Positions 41,014-49,431 of a stretch of 57,836 nt of DNA are shown piece after piece (within the stretch, counting starts at the first letter, position 1; each line of letters begins with the position of its first letter). The stretch spans positions 1-57,836 of the forward strand of contig MNXJ01000070.1 in assembly GCA_001872455.1 (NCBI GenBank), read 5' to 3'. The notes beneath the pieces are model-generated. The model saw nothing but the letters and a program-made list of their open reading frames with translations, did no database searches and was not told the origin of the DNA. This stretch comes from Anaerolineae bacterium CG2_30_57_67. GTDB taxonomy: Bacteria > Chloroflexota > Anaerolineae > Anaerolineales > Villigracilaceae. Position numbers and translations under genes: made by a program.

Positions 41014-42002
41014 TGGAAAACACTCACCAAGTCTTGCTTCAGGTCAAAGACCTGAAAAAACATTTTCCCGTTTTCCGCGGTGTGTTCCAACGGCAGGTCG
41101 GCGCCGTGCGCGCGGTGGATGGCGTCAGTTTTGATGTTTATCGGGGCGAAACGCTCGGTCTGGTGGGCGAATCGGGTTGTGGAAAATCCACCACCGGACG
41201 CACCATCCTCCAGTTGTACAAGCCGACCGCTGGCAGTGTCGTCTTTGATGGTATTAATTTGGTCACCCTCAAAGGCGAAGATATGCGCCACATGCGTCAG
41301 CGCATTCAGATGATTTTTCAAGACCCATACGCCAGCCTCAATCCGCGCATGACGGTCGGCGAAATCATCGGCGAACCCATCATGGTGCATGAATCTGCCG
41401 TCACCGCCAAGCAAATCGAAGAGCGCGTGGCGGCGCTTCTCAACAAAGTTAATCTCAACCCGGCCTTTGCCTCGCGTTATCCGCATGAATTTTCTGGCGG
41501 GCAGCGTCAGCGCATCGGCATCGCCCGCGCCCTGGCGCTCAAGCCGGATTTTATCGTTTGCGATGAGCCCATCTCGGCGCTGGATGTTTCCATTCAGGCG
41601 CAGGTGGTTAATCTGCTCGAAGATATGCAGCAGGAATTGGGGCTGACGTATTTGTTTATCGCCCATGACCTGTCGATGGTCAAGCATATTTCTGACCGTA
41701 TCGCGGTCATGTATTTGGGCGTGGTGATGGAGTTGGCTGACCGCGCCAATCTGTACGCTGAGCCGATGCACCCCTATACGCAGGCATTGCTCTCTGCGGT
41801 GCCGATTCCCGATCCGCGCCTGGAAGCGCAGCGCCGTCGCACCATCCTCGAGGGCGATGTGCCTTCGCCGGTCAACCCGCCCTCCGGCTGCCGCTTCCGC
41901 ACGCGTTGTCCCATTGCTGAAATCGGGTTGTGTGACCTCAGTCAGCCCGAATTTCGTGAGGTGAAACCAGGTCACTTTGTGGCCTGTCACAAAGTATCTT
42001 GA
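41013..42002 (+). CDS. Oligopeptide ABC transporter ATPase (OppF/DppF-like)
   Basis: This 329-residue ATPase has [12 protein letters not shown] (Walker A), [15 protein letters not shown] (signature), [12 protein letters not shown] after VCDEP (Walker B) and AHDLSMV. The C-terminal part has CRFRTRCP and FVACH cysteines. It forms the second subunit of the heterodimeric ATPase with the preceding gene; the two are translationally coupled. Downstream is a leader with a perfect Shine-Dalgarno-like run and then the solute-binding protein. Confidence 0.95.
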   Translation: MENTHQVLLQVKDLKKHFPVFRGVFQRQVGAVRAVDGVSFDVYRGETLGLVGESGCGKSTTGRTILQLYKPTAGSVVFDGINLVTLKGEDMRHMRQRIQMIFQDPYASLNPRMTVGEIIGEPIMVHESAVTAKQIEERVAALLNKVNLNPAFASRYPHEFSGGQRQRIGIARALALKPDFIVCDEPISALDVSIQAQVVNLLEDMQQELGLTYLFIAHDLSMVKHISDRIAVMYLGVVMELADRANLYAEPMHPYTQALLSAVPIPDPRLEAQRRRTILEGDVPSPVNPPSGCRFRTRCPIAEIGLCDLSQPEFREVKPGHFVACHKVS

Positions 42003-42106
42003 TGAAAGGAGGTGATTGCGTTCCGTTTCACACCCAATTCATGTTCGATACAGTCCCTTTTATCCGATTCACTAGATTCACTAGATTCAAATGAGGAGAA
42101 GAAACA

Positions 42107-44167
42107 ATGCGTAAGTTATTTGCTATTTTGAGCCTGCTGGTTGTGGCGAGCATGGTGCTGGCCGCCTGCGGCCCGACCACTGCCCCGGTGACTGAAGCCC
42201 CGGCTGCCCCCGCTGCGACTGTCGCTCCGGCCCCCGCCGTGACCGAAGCCCCTGCTGTTGCGACGTTCACGTCCAAAGACCCCACCACCTTCACCGTGGC
42301 TGAGTCGGATGTCTCCATTGACACCCTCGACCCCGCCCTGGCCTACGACACCGCTTCTGGGGAAATTCTGCAGAACACCTACGAAGGCCTGGTCTTCTAC
42401 GATGGCGAAGCCACCGATAAATTCGTGCCGCAGCTGGCCGAATCCTGGACGACCTCCGCTGATGGCACCGTCTGGACCTTCACCATCCGCAAGGGTGTCA
42501 AATTCCACAATGGCGACGAAATGACCGCCGCCGATGTGGCCTATTCGTTCCAGCGCGGCCTGCTTCAGGGCGGTTATTCCTCCCCGCAGTGGCTGCTGGC
42601 CGAGCCCTTCTTCGGTGTTGGCAATGATGACATCACGATGATTATCGATGAGGGCGCTTCCGCTGACGCTCGCGATACGCTTGTCGCCAACGACCCGGCC
42701 GTCTTGACTGCCGCTTGTGATAAAGTCCAGGCCGCCATCGTCGCTGATGACGCTGCCGGCACCGTCACGATGACCCTCGCCCAACCGTGGGGACCTTTCC
42801 TTGCCACCATCGCTCAAAGTTGGGGTTCGGTGATGGACAAGAAATGGGTCATGGATAACGGCGGCTGGGATGGCACTTGCGCCACCTGGCAGAACTTCTA
42901 TGGCATGGCTTCCTCCGATGACCCCTTCTCTGCGATTGAGAACGGCACCGGCCCCTTCAAACTGGACAGCCTCAAGCAGGGTGAAGAAGTTGTCATGGTT
43001 CGCAATGACGCCTACTGGCGTGACCCCGCCAAACTGGAGCGCGTTGTTCTCAAGAGCGTTCCCGAATGGGGCACCCGCTTCACCATGATGCAGGCCGGTG
43101 ATGCCGACCTGGCCACCGTCCCGCCTGCCAACCGCTCGCAGATGGACGAATTGGTCGGCGCCTTCCAGGTCTACGATGCCGCCAGCAACACCTACGGCCC
43201 TGTCGCTGATGTTTGCAACTACGACTCGACCGCTCTGGCCGCCGCCAAGTACACCGCCTGCGCCGCTGGCGAGGCTGGCAATGGCGCGCCCTTCCTGGGC
43301 CGCTTTGGCCGCCCAGGCATTTCGCAGGATGTCATCCTCTTCAACTTCGCCATCCAACAGCCTGAAGGCGGCAACCAGTACATCGGTTCTGGCGCCCTTG
43401 ATGGCAATGGCGTCACCCCCGATTTCTTCGCTGATGAGCACATCCGCAAGGCCTTCGGCTATGCCTTCGACTGGGAAACCTTCATCACCGATGTTTGGAA
43501 AGGCGAAGCGGTACAGTCCCTCCAGCTGACTCTGCCTGGTATGCCCGGCTTCTTCCTGGATACCCCGCACTATGCCCTTGACCTCGACAAAGTCACCGCT
43601 GAATTCAAGCTGGCTGACCTCGACCACGACGGCATTGCCGCTGGCGACGACCCCGAAGGCGACGTTTGGACGACCGGCTTCCGCGTTCAGATGGCCTACA
43701 ACCAGGGCAATAACACCCGCCAGACCATTGCCGAAATTCTGGCTGGCAATCTGTCCGGCATCAACAACAAGTTCGTCGTTGAAACCCTCGGCCTGCCGTG
43801 GGCCGCTTACCTGCGCGCCCAACGCGCCAAACTGCTGCCGATTATGACCGGCGGCTGGTTGGAAGACATTCACGACCCGCACAACTGGTACCAGCCCTAC
43901 ACCACCGGCACCTATGGTGGCCGCCAGAACCTGCCCGCTGACATCAAGGACCAGTTCAAAGCCTTCCTTGACCAGGGCGTGGCTGAACTTGACCCCGTCA
44001 AACGCGGCGAAATCTACAAACAGGCCAACCAGCTGTACTACGACCTGGCCGTTGGCATCCCGCTCGTTCTGACCACCAGCCATGGCTACAGCCAGCGCTG
44101 GGTGGACGGCGTCATCCTGAACCCCATCTTCCCCGGCAACTACTACTACACCATCTCCAAAAAGTAG
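42107..44167 (+). CDS. Oligopeptide-type ABC solute-binding lipoprotein (SBP_bac_5)
   Basis: This 686-residue extracytoplasmic lipoprotein has the lipobox VLAAC (Cys21), a Thr/Ala/Pro linker, and the SBP family 5 pattern: YEGLVFYDGE, LAESWTTSADGTVWTFTIRKGVKFHNGDEMTAADVAYSF, FKLDSLKQGEEVVMVRN, and KAFGYAFDWETFI. It delivers peptide or similar solutes to the permeases of operon 1. It is longer than the usual 500-550 residues because of a calcium-loop-like insert (DLDHDGIAAGDDPEGD). The GAGGAG ribosome site is 9 nt before the ATG. Confidence 0.93.
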   Translation: MRKLFAILSLLVVASMVLAACGPTTAPVTEAPAAPAATVAPAPAVTEAPAVATFTSKDPTTFTVAESDVSIDTLDPALAYDTASGEILQNTYEGLVFYDGEATDKFVPQLAESWTTSADGTVWTFTIRKGVKFHNGDEMTAADVAYSFQRGLLQGGYSSPQWLLAEPFFGVGNDDITMIIDEGASADARDTLVANDPAVLTAACDKVQAAIVADDAAGTVTMTLAQPWGPFLATIAQSWGSVMDKKWVMDNGGWDGTCATWQNFYGMASSDDPFSAIENGTGPFKLDSLKQGEEVVMVRNDAYWRDPAKLERVVLKSVPEWGTRFTMMQAGDADLATVPPANRSQMDELVGAFQVYDAASNTYGPVADVCNYDSTALAAAKYTACAAGEAGNGAPFLGRFGRPGISQDVILFNFAIQQPEGGNQYIGSGALDGNGVTPDFFADEHIRKAFGYAFDWETFITDVWKGEAVQSLQLTLPGMPGFFLDTPHYALDLDKVTAEFKLADLDHDGIAAGDDPEGDVWTTGFRVQMAYNQGNNTRQTIAEILAGNLSGINNKFVVETLGLPWAAYLRAQRAKLLPIMTGGWLEDIHDPHNWYQPYTTGTYGGRQNLPADIKDQFKAFLDQGVAELDPVKRGEIYKQANQLYYDLAVGIPLVLTTSHGYSQRWVDGVILNPIFPGNYYYTISKK

Positions 44168-44191
44168 TCGTCTGCTGAAGTGTGCATGATG

Positions 44192-44219
44192 GTTGGGGGT
44201 CTGGGAACAGACCCCCAAC
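44192..44219 (+). terminator. Intercistronic hairpin after the operon 1 SBP gene
   Basis: A perfect 12-bp stem GTTGGGGGTCTG with a GGAA tetraloop is 24 nt after the SBP stop and is followed by TTTCCC. It sits between the SBP and the permeases, which argues for partial termination or 3' end protection giving more SBP than permease. Confidence 0.7.
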
Positions 44220-44308
44220 TTTCCCTGATTTCGCCCCGCCGTGTAAGATGAATTTTTTGGTTTCATCCTAGACCGCGTGTCAAAATCCATTCTTAAACGA
44301 GGTTGCAA

Positions 44309-45373
44309 ATGACGACCTACATTATCCGCCGCCTTTTGCTGGTGCCATTCCTGCTGATGGGCGTAACGATACTCATTTTTGGAATGCTGCAGTTCCTTTC
44401 ACCAGTGGAACGCTCCGCGCTGTATGTGCGTGACTTTCCCAAAAACGAAAAAGCGTTGGATGCCATCATCAAACGTTATGGCCTTGACCGCCCCATGTAC
44501 GAGCAGTACTGGCGCTGGCTGGTGGGTGTGGTGGATGTAGCCACAGGCGAGCGCAGTGGCGGTATTTTGTTCGGTGATCTGGGCTATTCGCGCACCTCTT
44601 CTCAGCCGGTCATTGACTTGATTTTGAGTCGTTTTCCCAACACCCTTGACCTGACCATCTGGGCGGTTGCTCCGGTGATTTTAGTGGGTATCTGGCTGGG
44701 GGTGCAGGCGGCTGTTCATCAAAATGGAATTATCGATCAGGCCGCGCGTATTTTTAGCATCATTGGCACTTCTTTTCCAACCTTCGTGTTTGGCTTGCTG
44801 ATGTTGATGATTTTTTACGCCAACCTGGGATGGTTCGAGCCGGGGCGGCTTGCAGATGAATACATGCGTGTGGTCAACTCGGACGCTTTTCGTCATTACA
44901 CGTCGCTCATCACCTTTGATGCCCTGCTCAATGGTCGCTTTGATATTTTCATTGATGCCTTGCGTCACATGTTCCTGCCCATTTTGACGCTTTCCTACAT
45001 CAGTTGGGCGACCTTCCTGCGTGTTACCCGCTCCTCCATGCTGGAAACCTTGCGCATGGAATATGTCACGACTGCCCGCGCCAAAGGCCTGCCAGAGCGC
45101 GATGTCATCTTCAAACACGCTCAACCCAATGCCATGATCCCGGTTGTAACACTGGCAGGCGGTAGCGTTGTGGGTTTGTTGGGGGGCGTGGTCATTACCG
45201 AAACCGTTTACAACTATCCTGGCATTGGCGCCGCTGCTGCCAAGGCCGCCACTACGCTGGATGTCGTCACCATGTTGGGCTTTGCGCTCTTCAACGGCAT
45301 CATTCTCATTGTCGCCAACCTGGTTGTCGATATTCTCTATGCGACGGTTGACCCGCGCGTGCGTCTTTCGTAA
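44309..45373 (+). CDS. ABC transporter permease (OppB/DppB-like)
   Basis: This 354-residue permease begins with MTTYIIRRLLLVPFLLMGVTILIF as in OppB, has six membrane segments, GLDRPMYEQYWRWL in the first external loop, and the EAA loop RAKGLPERDVIFKHAQPNAMIP that contacts the ATPases. Its last segment ends in YATVDPRVRLS. It pairs with the next gene. Confidence 0.93.
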   Translation: MTTYIIRRLLLVPFLLMGVTILIFGMLQFLSPVERSALYVRDFPKNEKALDAIIKRYGLDRPMYEQYWRWLVGVVDVATGERSGGILFGDLGYSRTSSQPVIDLILSRFPNTLDLTIWAVAPVILVGIWLGVQAAVHQNGIIDQAARIFSIIGTSFPTFVFGLLMLMIFYANLGWFEPGRLADEYMRVVNSDAFRHYTSLITFDALLNGRFDIFIDALRHMFLPILTLSYISWATFLRVTRSSMLETLRMEYVTTARAKGLPERDVIFKHAQPNAMIPVVTLAGGSVVGLLGGVVITETVYNYPGIGAAAAKAATTLDVVTMLGFALFNGIILIVANLVVDILYATVDPRVRLS

Positions 45374-45385
45374 GGAGATTTTTCC

Positions 45386-46426
45386 ATGGCTGAAATCAAA
45401 CCCAGTGGTGACAATACTCTTTTGAAGGATACCATTTCTATCCGTCCAATTGGCCGTGTCGAACGTTTTCTTGGCCCTGAAAACTACCGCATCGTTACCG
45501 GCCTGTTAAAAACCCCCGCCTCGTTTATCGGCTTTGTGCTGATTGGATTCTTCATCTTCATCGCCGTTTTCGCCCCGCTAATTGCCCCGCCGCTCGAAGG
45601 CCGCGACCCCTACCAAATTCCACGAGACGGCTTCAGTTCGGACCCCAGACCCATGGGCACCGAATGGAAGCGCAACCGCCCTGAAATGCCCTTCTGGTAT
45701 CAGCCACTCACCGGTCAGACCCAATGGGTTCACCTGTTGGGTACATCGGAAGGCCAATATGATATTTTCTACGGCATCATCTGGGGCACGCGCACCGCTT
45801 TCTTCACCGGCCTGGCGGTAACCTTTGCCACCCTGTTGATTGGAATCGTGGTCGGCTCGGTTTCTGCCTACTATGGCGGCTGGGTAGATAACATCATCAT
45901 GCGCGTCGTAGACGTTCTGCTGATTCTGCCCGGCATCCTGGCGGCGCTTATTTTGGCGGCGGTGCTGACGCCGAGAATTGGCAAAAGTCTGATACCCACG
46001 ATGGCGGCGTTGATAGCCTTTGGCTGGATGGGCTACTCGCGCATCATCCGCGGCGATATTCTCTCCGTCAAAGAGCGTGATTACGTCATGGCAGCGCGCG
46101 TCATCGGCGTTAAAGACAGCCGCATTCTTTTCCGTCACATCATTCCCAACGCCATCTTCCCCACCCTGGTGCTGGCTTCGCTGGCTGTCGGTGAAGTAGT
46201 GCTTTCCTTCGCCGCACTTTCCTTCCTTGGCATCGGCACCGAAGTCGGTTATGCTGACTGGGGCCAGGTGCTTTCCTTTGCCCGCAACTGGATTACCAGC
46301 CTCAACACCTACTGGTACATCGTCGTCTGGCCGGGTGTGACTCTGGTCTTGTATGTGATGGGTTACAACCTGGTTGGTGACGCCTTGCGCGATGTCCTTG
46401 ACCCGCGCATGCGTGGACGCAGTTAG
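45386..46426 (+). CDS. ABC transporter permease (OppC/DppC-like)
   Basis: This 346-residue permease has the N-terminal OppC_N segment (LKTPASFIGFVLIGFFIFIAVFAPLIAPP), a 70-residue external loop that includes GTEWKRNRPEMPFWYQPLTG, and the membrane core with the EAA loop RVIGVKDSRILFRHIIPNAIFP. It forms the channel with the preceding permease. A hairpin terminator follows, ending operon 1. Confidence 0.93.
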   Translation: MAEIKPSGDNTLLKDTISIRPIGRVERFLGPENYRIVTGLLKTPASFIGFVLIGFFIFIAVFAPLIAPPLEGRDPYQIPRDGFSSDPRPMGTEWKRNRPEMPFWYQPLTGQTQWVHLLGTSEGQYDIFYGIIWGTRTAFFTGLAVTFATLLIGIVVGSVSAYYGGWVDNIIMRVVDVLLILPGILAALILAAVLTPRIGKSLIPTMAALIAFGWMGYSRIIRGDILSVKERDYVMAARVIGVKDSRILFRHIIPNAIFPTLVLASLAVGEVVLSFAALSFLGIGTEVGYADWGQVLSFARNWITSLNTYWYIVVWPGVTLVLYVMGYNLVGDALRDVLDPRMRGRS

Positions 46427-46442
46427 CCCGAAAAAACACCCC

Positions 46443-46474
46443 AAAAAGCGCCGATGATAAATCGGTGCTTTTTT
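46443..46474 (+). terminator. Terminator of opp operon 1
   Basis: AAAAAGCGCCGAT pairs with ATCGGTGCTTTTT (one G-T pair) around GATAA, followed by further T residues. It is 17 nt after the OppC-like stop: a classical intrinsic terminator. Confidence 0.9.
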
Positions 46475-46512
46475 GTCCCATTCCCCACCGAGAATTTGGG
46501 TAAAATAGCCGG

Positions 46513-47214
46513 GTGATTCCTTTTCCCCGTTTTTTCCTCTTATTCATCCCCGTTGGATTGTTCTTCCTGGCCTTCAACGCCCCGCGCGCCCAGGCGCAAA
46601 CCCGCCTTCTAGCCGCCACCCCCACCATTGACCGGCTGGCAAAACCCACCGTCCCGGCCAACCCATCGCAGGCCGATTTGGGCGCGCAGGATTACTGGTT
46701 GTACTGCTCACCCTGCCACGGTGACCAGGCGCAAGGGTTGACCGATGATTTTCGCCGCCAATATCCGCCCGAAGACCAGAATTGCTGGAAGTCGGGCTGT
46801 CATGGCCGTCGCCCCTACCCAAACGGTTGGACGATTTCCACCCCCGTTCCGGCGCTGGTCGGGCCGGGAGCGCTGATGAAATTTTCTGACGCCGCATCTG
46901 TTTTTGCGTACATGCGCGTTGCCATGCCCTTTCAGAAGCCCGGCTCGTTGGACGATGATACTTATTGGCGCATTACCGCGTTTGTGATGCGCCAAAACGG
47001 CTACCGCCAGGATTCCGCCCCGTTGGACGCGGCCAACGCCCCCGCGGCGACCATCCCGCGCAGCGCCACGCCCCCGGCGGCGATGCCCACCCCAGCCGCG
47101 CCTGCTCCCCCGGCGCAATCGTTCGCTTCCGCCGATTGGTTTGCCGCGGGCGCTTTCTTCGCCCTCCTTCTTTTGATTATTTTCCTGATTCGCCGTTCCG
47201 GGACAAAATCATGA
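46513..47214 (+). CDS. Membrane-anchored c-type cytochrome
   Basis: This 233-residue protein starts at GTG and has an N-terminal signal peptide (LLFIPVGLFFLAFNAPRAQAQ). The heme motif CSPCH occurs in QDYWLYCSPCHGDQAQGL; a second CWKSGCH (CX4CH) follows 33 residues later. Candidate axial methionine is in MRVAMPFQKPGSL. The rest is a Pro/Ala-rich stalk and a C-terminal membrane segment (FFALLLLIIFLIRR). It is an outward-facing electron carrier. Its stop overlaps the next ATG (ATGA), linking it with a solute-binding lipoprotein. Confidence 0.88.
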   Translation: MIPFPRFFLLFIPVGLFFLAFNAPRAQAQTRLLAATPTIDRLAKPTVPANPSQADLGAQDYWLYCSPCHGDQAQGLTDDFRRQYPPEDQNCWKSGCHGRRPYPNGWTISTPVPALVGPGALMKFSDAASVFAYMRVAMPFQKPGSLDDDTYWRITAFVMRQNGYRQDSAPLDAANAPAATIPRSATPPAAMPTPAAPAPPAQSFASADWFAAGAFFALLLLIIFLIRRSGTKS

Positions 47215-49154
47215 ACCGAAAACTTCTTCTGCCCACCTTTTTTTTGCTGATGACGGCTGGCTGCAGCCTGCCTTTTGCGCCGCAGGCGGCTGCCACGCAG
47301 ACAGCGCCAGCCCCGCAAGAGGCAACCCCTACCCTGGCCGCGACTCTGACCCCCGCGCCGCCCGCTACGTTGACAATCTGCCTGGGGCAAGAGCCCAACA
47401 CGCTCTACCCTTACGCCAGCCCGAATATGGCCGCGCGTGATGTCTTGGCGGCTATTTATGATGGCCCGGTGGATGTGTTTTCCAACGGCTACCAGCCGGT
47501 GATTTTGGAGAAAATTCCATCGCTCGCCAATGGCGACGCGCAGCGTGTCCCCGTCAAGGTCAAGCGTGGCGACCCGGTGTTGAATGCCAGCGGTCAATCG
47601 GTTGCGCTTGATACCGGCGTGAAAGTTTTCCCGTCTGGCTGCACCGATTTGGCCTGCGTGGTGCGTTTTGACGGCCAGACGGAACTGGAACTTGATCAGA
47701 TGGTGGTCACATTCCGGCTGAAGACCGGCCTGCTCTGGTCGGATGGCGCGCCGCTGACCGCCGCCGACTCGGTTTACGCATTTACCCTGGCTTCTGACCC
47801 CGCCAGCGCGGTTTCCAAATACCTGATTGACCGCACCCAATCCTACGAGGCGGTGGATGATCTCACTGTGCAGTGGTGGGGACGCCCCGGTTTTATTGAT
47901 ACCGCCTACGCCGATAATTTTTGGGCGCCCCTGCCCCAACATGCCTGGGGAGAAAAATCTGCCGCCGACCTGGCGCGCGCCGATTTGACTGCGCGTCCGC
48001 CGCTGGGCTGGGGGGCGTATGTTTTTGAAGAATGGGCGCCGGGCGATTTTATCCGCCTGTCAAAAAATGACAACTACTTCCGCGCCGCTGAGGGCTTGCC
48101 CGCTTTCGATGCGCTCGTTTTCCGCTTTTTGCCCGACGCTGAAAGCGCCATCAGCGCCCTGACGGTGGGAGAATGTGACCTGCTCAATACCAGCCTGCGG
48201 TTGGAAGGCCAATTGAATTTACTGACGCAGTTGGAAAACAAGGGTCAGGCGCGTGTGGCGATTGCGACAACGCCGCTGATGGAACGCCTCGACCTGGGAA
48301 TTGCGCCTGCTTCGTATGACGATGGTATTGGTCTTAACGACCGCCCCAACCTGCTGGGTGACGTGCGTACCCGTCAGGCAATTGCGTTTTGCCTTGACCG
48401 TCAAAAAGTGGTTGATACCGTTTTTGGCGGCCTGACCAGCGTCCCGGATACATTTGTGCCGTCTACGCATCCGTTTTATAGCGCCCAGACCGTCCATTAC
48501 GCGCACGATGCCAATCAGGGCATCGCCTTGCTTGAACAAATTGGCTGGAAAAATGTGGACGATAATCTGCTCACCCCGCGCACGGCGCTGAATGTGAGCG
48601 GCGTGCCGAACGGAACCGCGCTGATGCTGAAATATGCCACCACCGGCGCCACCCAGCGCCGTCAGGTCACTGAAATTCTCTCCGCTTCGCTGGCCGAATG
48701 CGGCATTGGTGTGACGCTGGAATACTTTGACCCGAATACGTTTTATGCGCCGGGGCCGGGCGGGGAGCTCTTTGGCCGTCAGTTTGACCTGGCCGAGTAC
48801 GCCATTACAACGGCGGGTTCTGACCCCGCTTGCGCCGCCTTTACCGGTGACGCCATCCCAGATGCCAGTAACGGCTGGCTGGGAGTCAACATCAGCGGCT
48901 ATAAGAATTCCGATTTTGATACGTTGTGTACCCAAAGCCAGCATACATTGCCCGAAGACGCGCAATCCGCCGCCTTGTGGACACAGATGCAGGCCATTTA
49001 CGCCAATGATTTGCCGTCCATTCCGCTTTATCAGCGTCTGAAAGTGGTTGTCGCCCGCCCCGATTTCTGCAACCTGAGCATTGATTCCACCACCCTGTTC
49101 GATTTGTGGAATCTGGAAGAGTACAGCATTGCCGCCACATGCGCTGGACAGTAA
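47211..49154 (+). CDS. Solute-binding lipoprotein (SBP_bac_5), orphan
   Basis: This 647-residue lipoprotein has lipobox MTAGC (Cys18) and the family 5 pattern (ATLTICLGQEPNTLYPY, FRLKTGLLWSDGAPLTAADSVYAF, GWGAYVFEEWAPGDFIRLSKND, RTRQAIAFCLDRQKVVDTVFGG). The ATG at 47211 overlaps the cytochrome stop (ATGA). No permease or ATPase gene belongs to this unit, so it may use those of the neighbouring operons or work in sensing. It is coupled to a cytochrome, which is unusual. Confidence 0.92.
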   Translation: MNRKLLLPTFFLLMTAGCSLPFAPQAAATQTAPAPQEATPTLAATLTPAPPATLTICLGQEPNTLYPYASPNMAARDVLAAIYDGPVDVFSNGYQPVILEKIPSLANGDAQRVPVKVKRGDPVLNASGQSVALDTGVKVFPSGCTDLACVVRFDGQTELELDQMVVTFRLKTGLLWSDGAPLTAADSVYAFTLASDPASAVSKYLIDRTQSYEAVDDLTVQWWGRPGFIDTAYADNFWAPLPQHAWGEKSAADLARADLTARPPLGWGAYVFEEWAPGDFIRLSKNDNYFRAAEGLPAFDALVFRFLPDAESAISALTVGECDLLNTSLRLEGQLNLLTQLENKGQARVAIATTPLMERLDLGIAPASYDDGIGLNDRPNLLGDVRTRQAIAFCLDRQKVVDTVFGGLTSVPDTFVPSTHPFYSAQTVHYAHDANQGIALLEQIGWKNVDDNLLTPRTALNVSGVPNGTALMLKYATTGATQRRQVTEILSASLAECGIGVTLEYFDPNTFYAPGPGGELFGRQFDLAEYAITTAGSDPACAAFTGDAIPDASNGWLGVNISGYKNSDFDTLCTQSQHTLPEDAQSAALWTQMQAIYANDLPSIPLYQRLKVVVARPDFCNLSIDSTTLFDLWNLEEYSIAATCAGQ

Positions 49155-49195
49155 GAGTCTTGCGCCTGTTGTCTAGATGTTTGACGGCTTTTTTC

Positions 49196-49224
49196 TTGAC
49201 GCTTGCCAACCCTTGTGCTATAAA
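49196..49224 (+). promoter_or_regulatory. Strong promoter of opp operon 2
   Basis: TTGACG (49196-49201), 17 nt, and TATAAA (49219-49224) preceded by TGC, an extended -10. The message would start near 49231, leaving about 200 nt of untranslated leader before the ATG at 49432. Confidence 0.75.
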
Positions 49225-49288
49225 CAGTCATGCCGTTTTTTTATGACAATTTTGCAAACGCCCAACGTTTTTGCGATTTACATGCCTT

Positions 49289-49312
49289 GCCGGGCGGGTT
49301 TTCCCGCCTGGC
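49289..49312 (+). promoter_or_regulatory. Leader hairpin of opp operon 2
   Basis: GCCGGGCGGG-TTTT-CCCGCCTGGC forms a 10-bp stem with one G-U pair in the 200-nt leader. It lies about 60 nt after the predicted transcript start. A strong AAGGAGGTGG site without a following gene lies at 49344-49353. I see no recognised riboswitch. Confidence 0.5.
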
Positions 49313-49431
49313 TGGTTGTGTTTAATTCGATGCGCGGTGCGGTAAGGAGGTGGTGTTCAACTCGCGTAAGCAAATAAGATTTCCCCATTGTATCCATCCT
49401 TTTTACATTTTCTCTCAGGAGGAGAAAAATC

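Noticed and set aside
42116-44308. 730-codon open frame antisense to the operon 1 binding protein
   Set aside because: The translation has no family motif and mirrors the GC-rich codon pattern of the real gene on the other strand, which has a lipobox and family 5 signatures.
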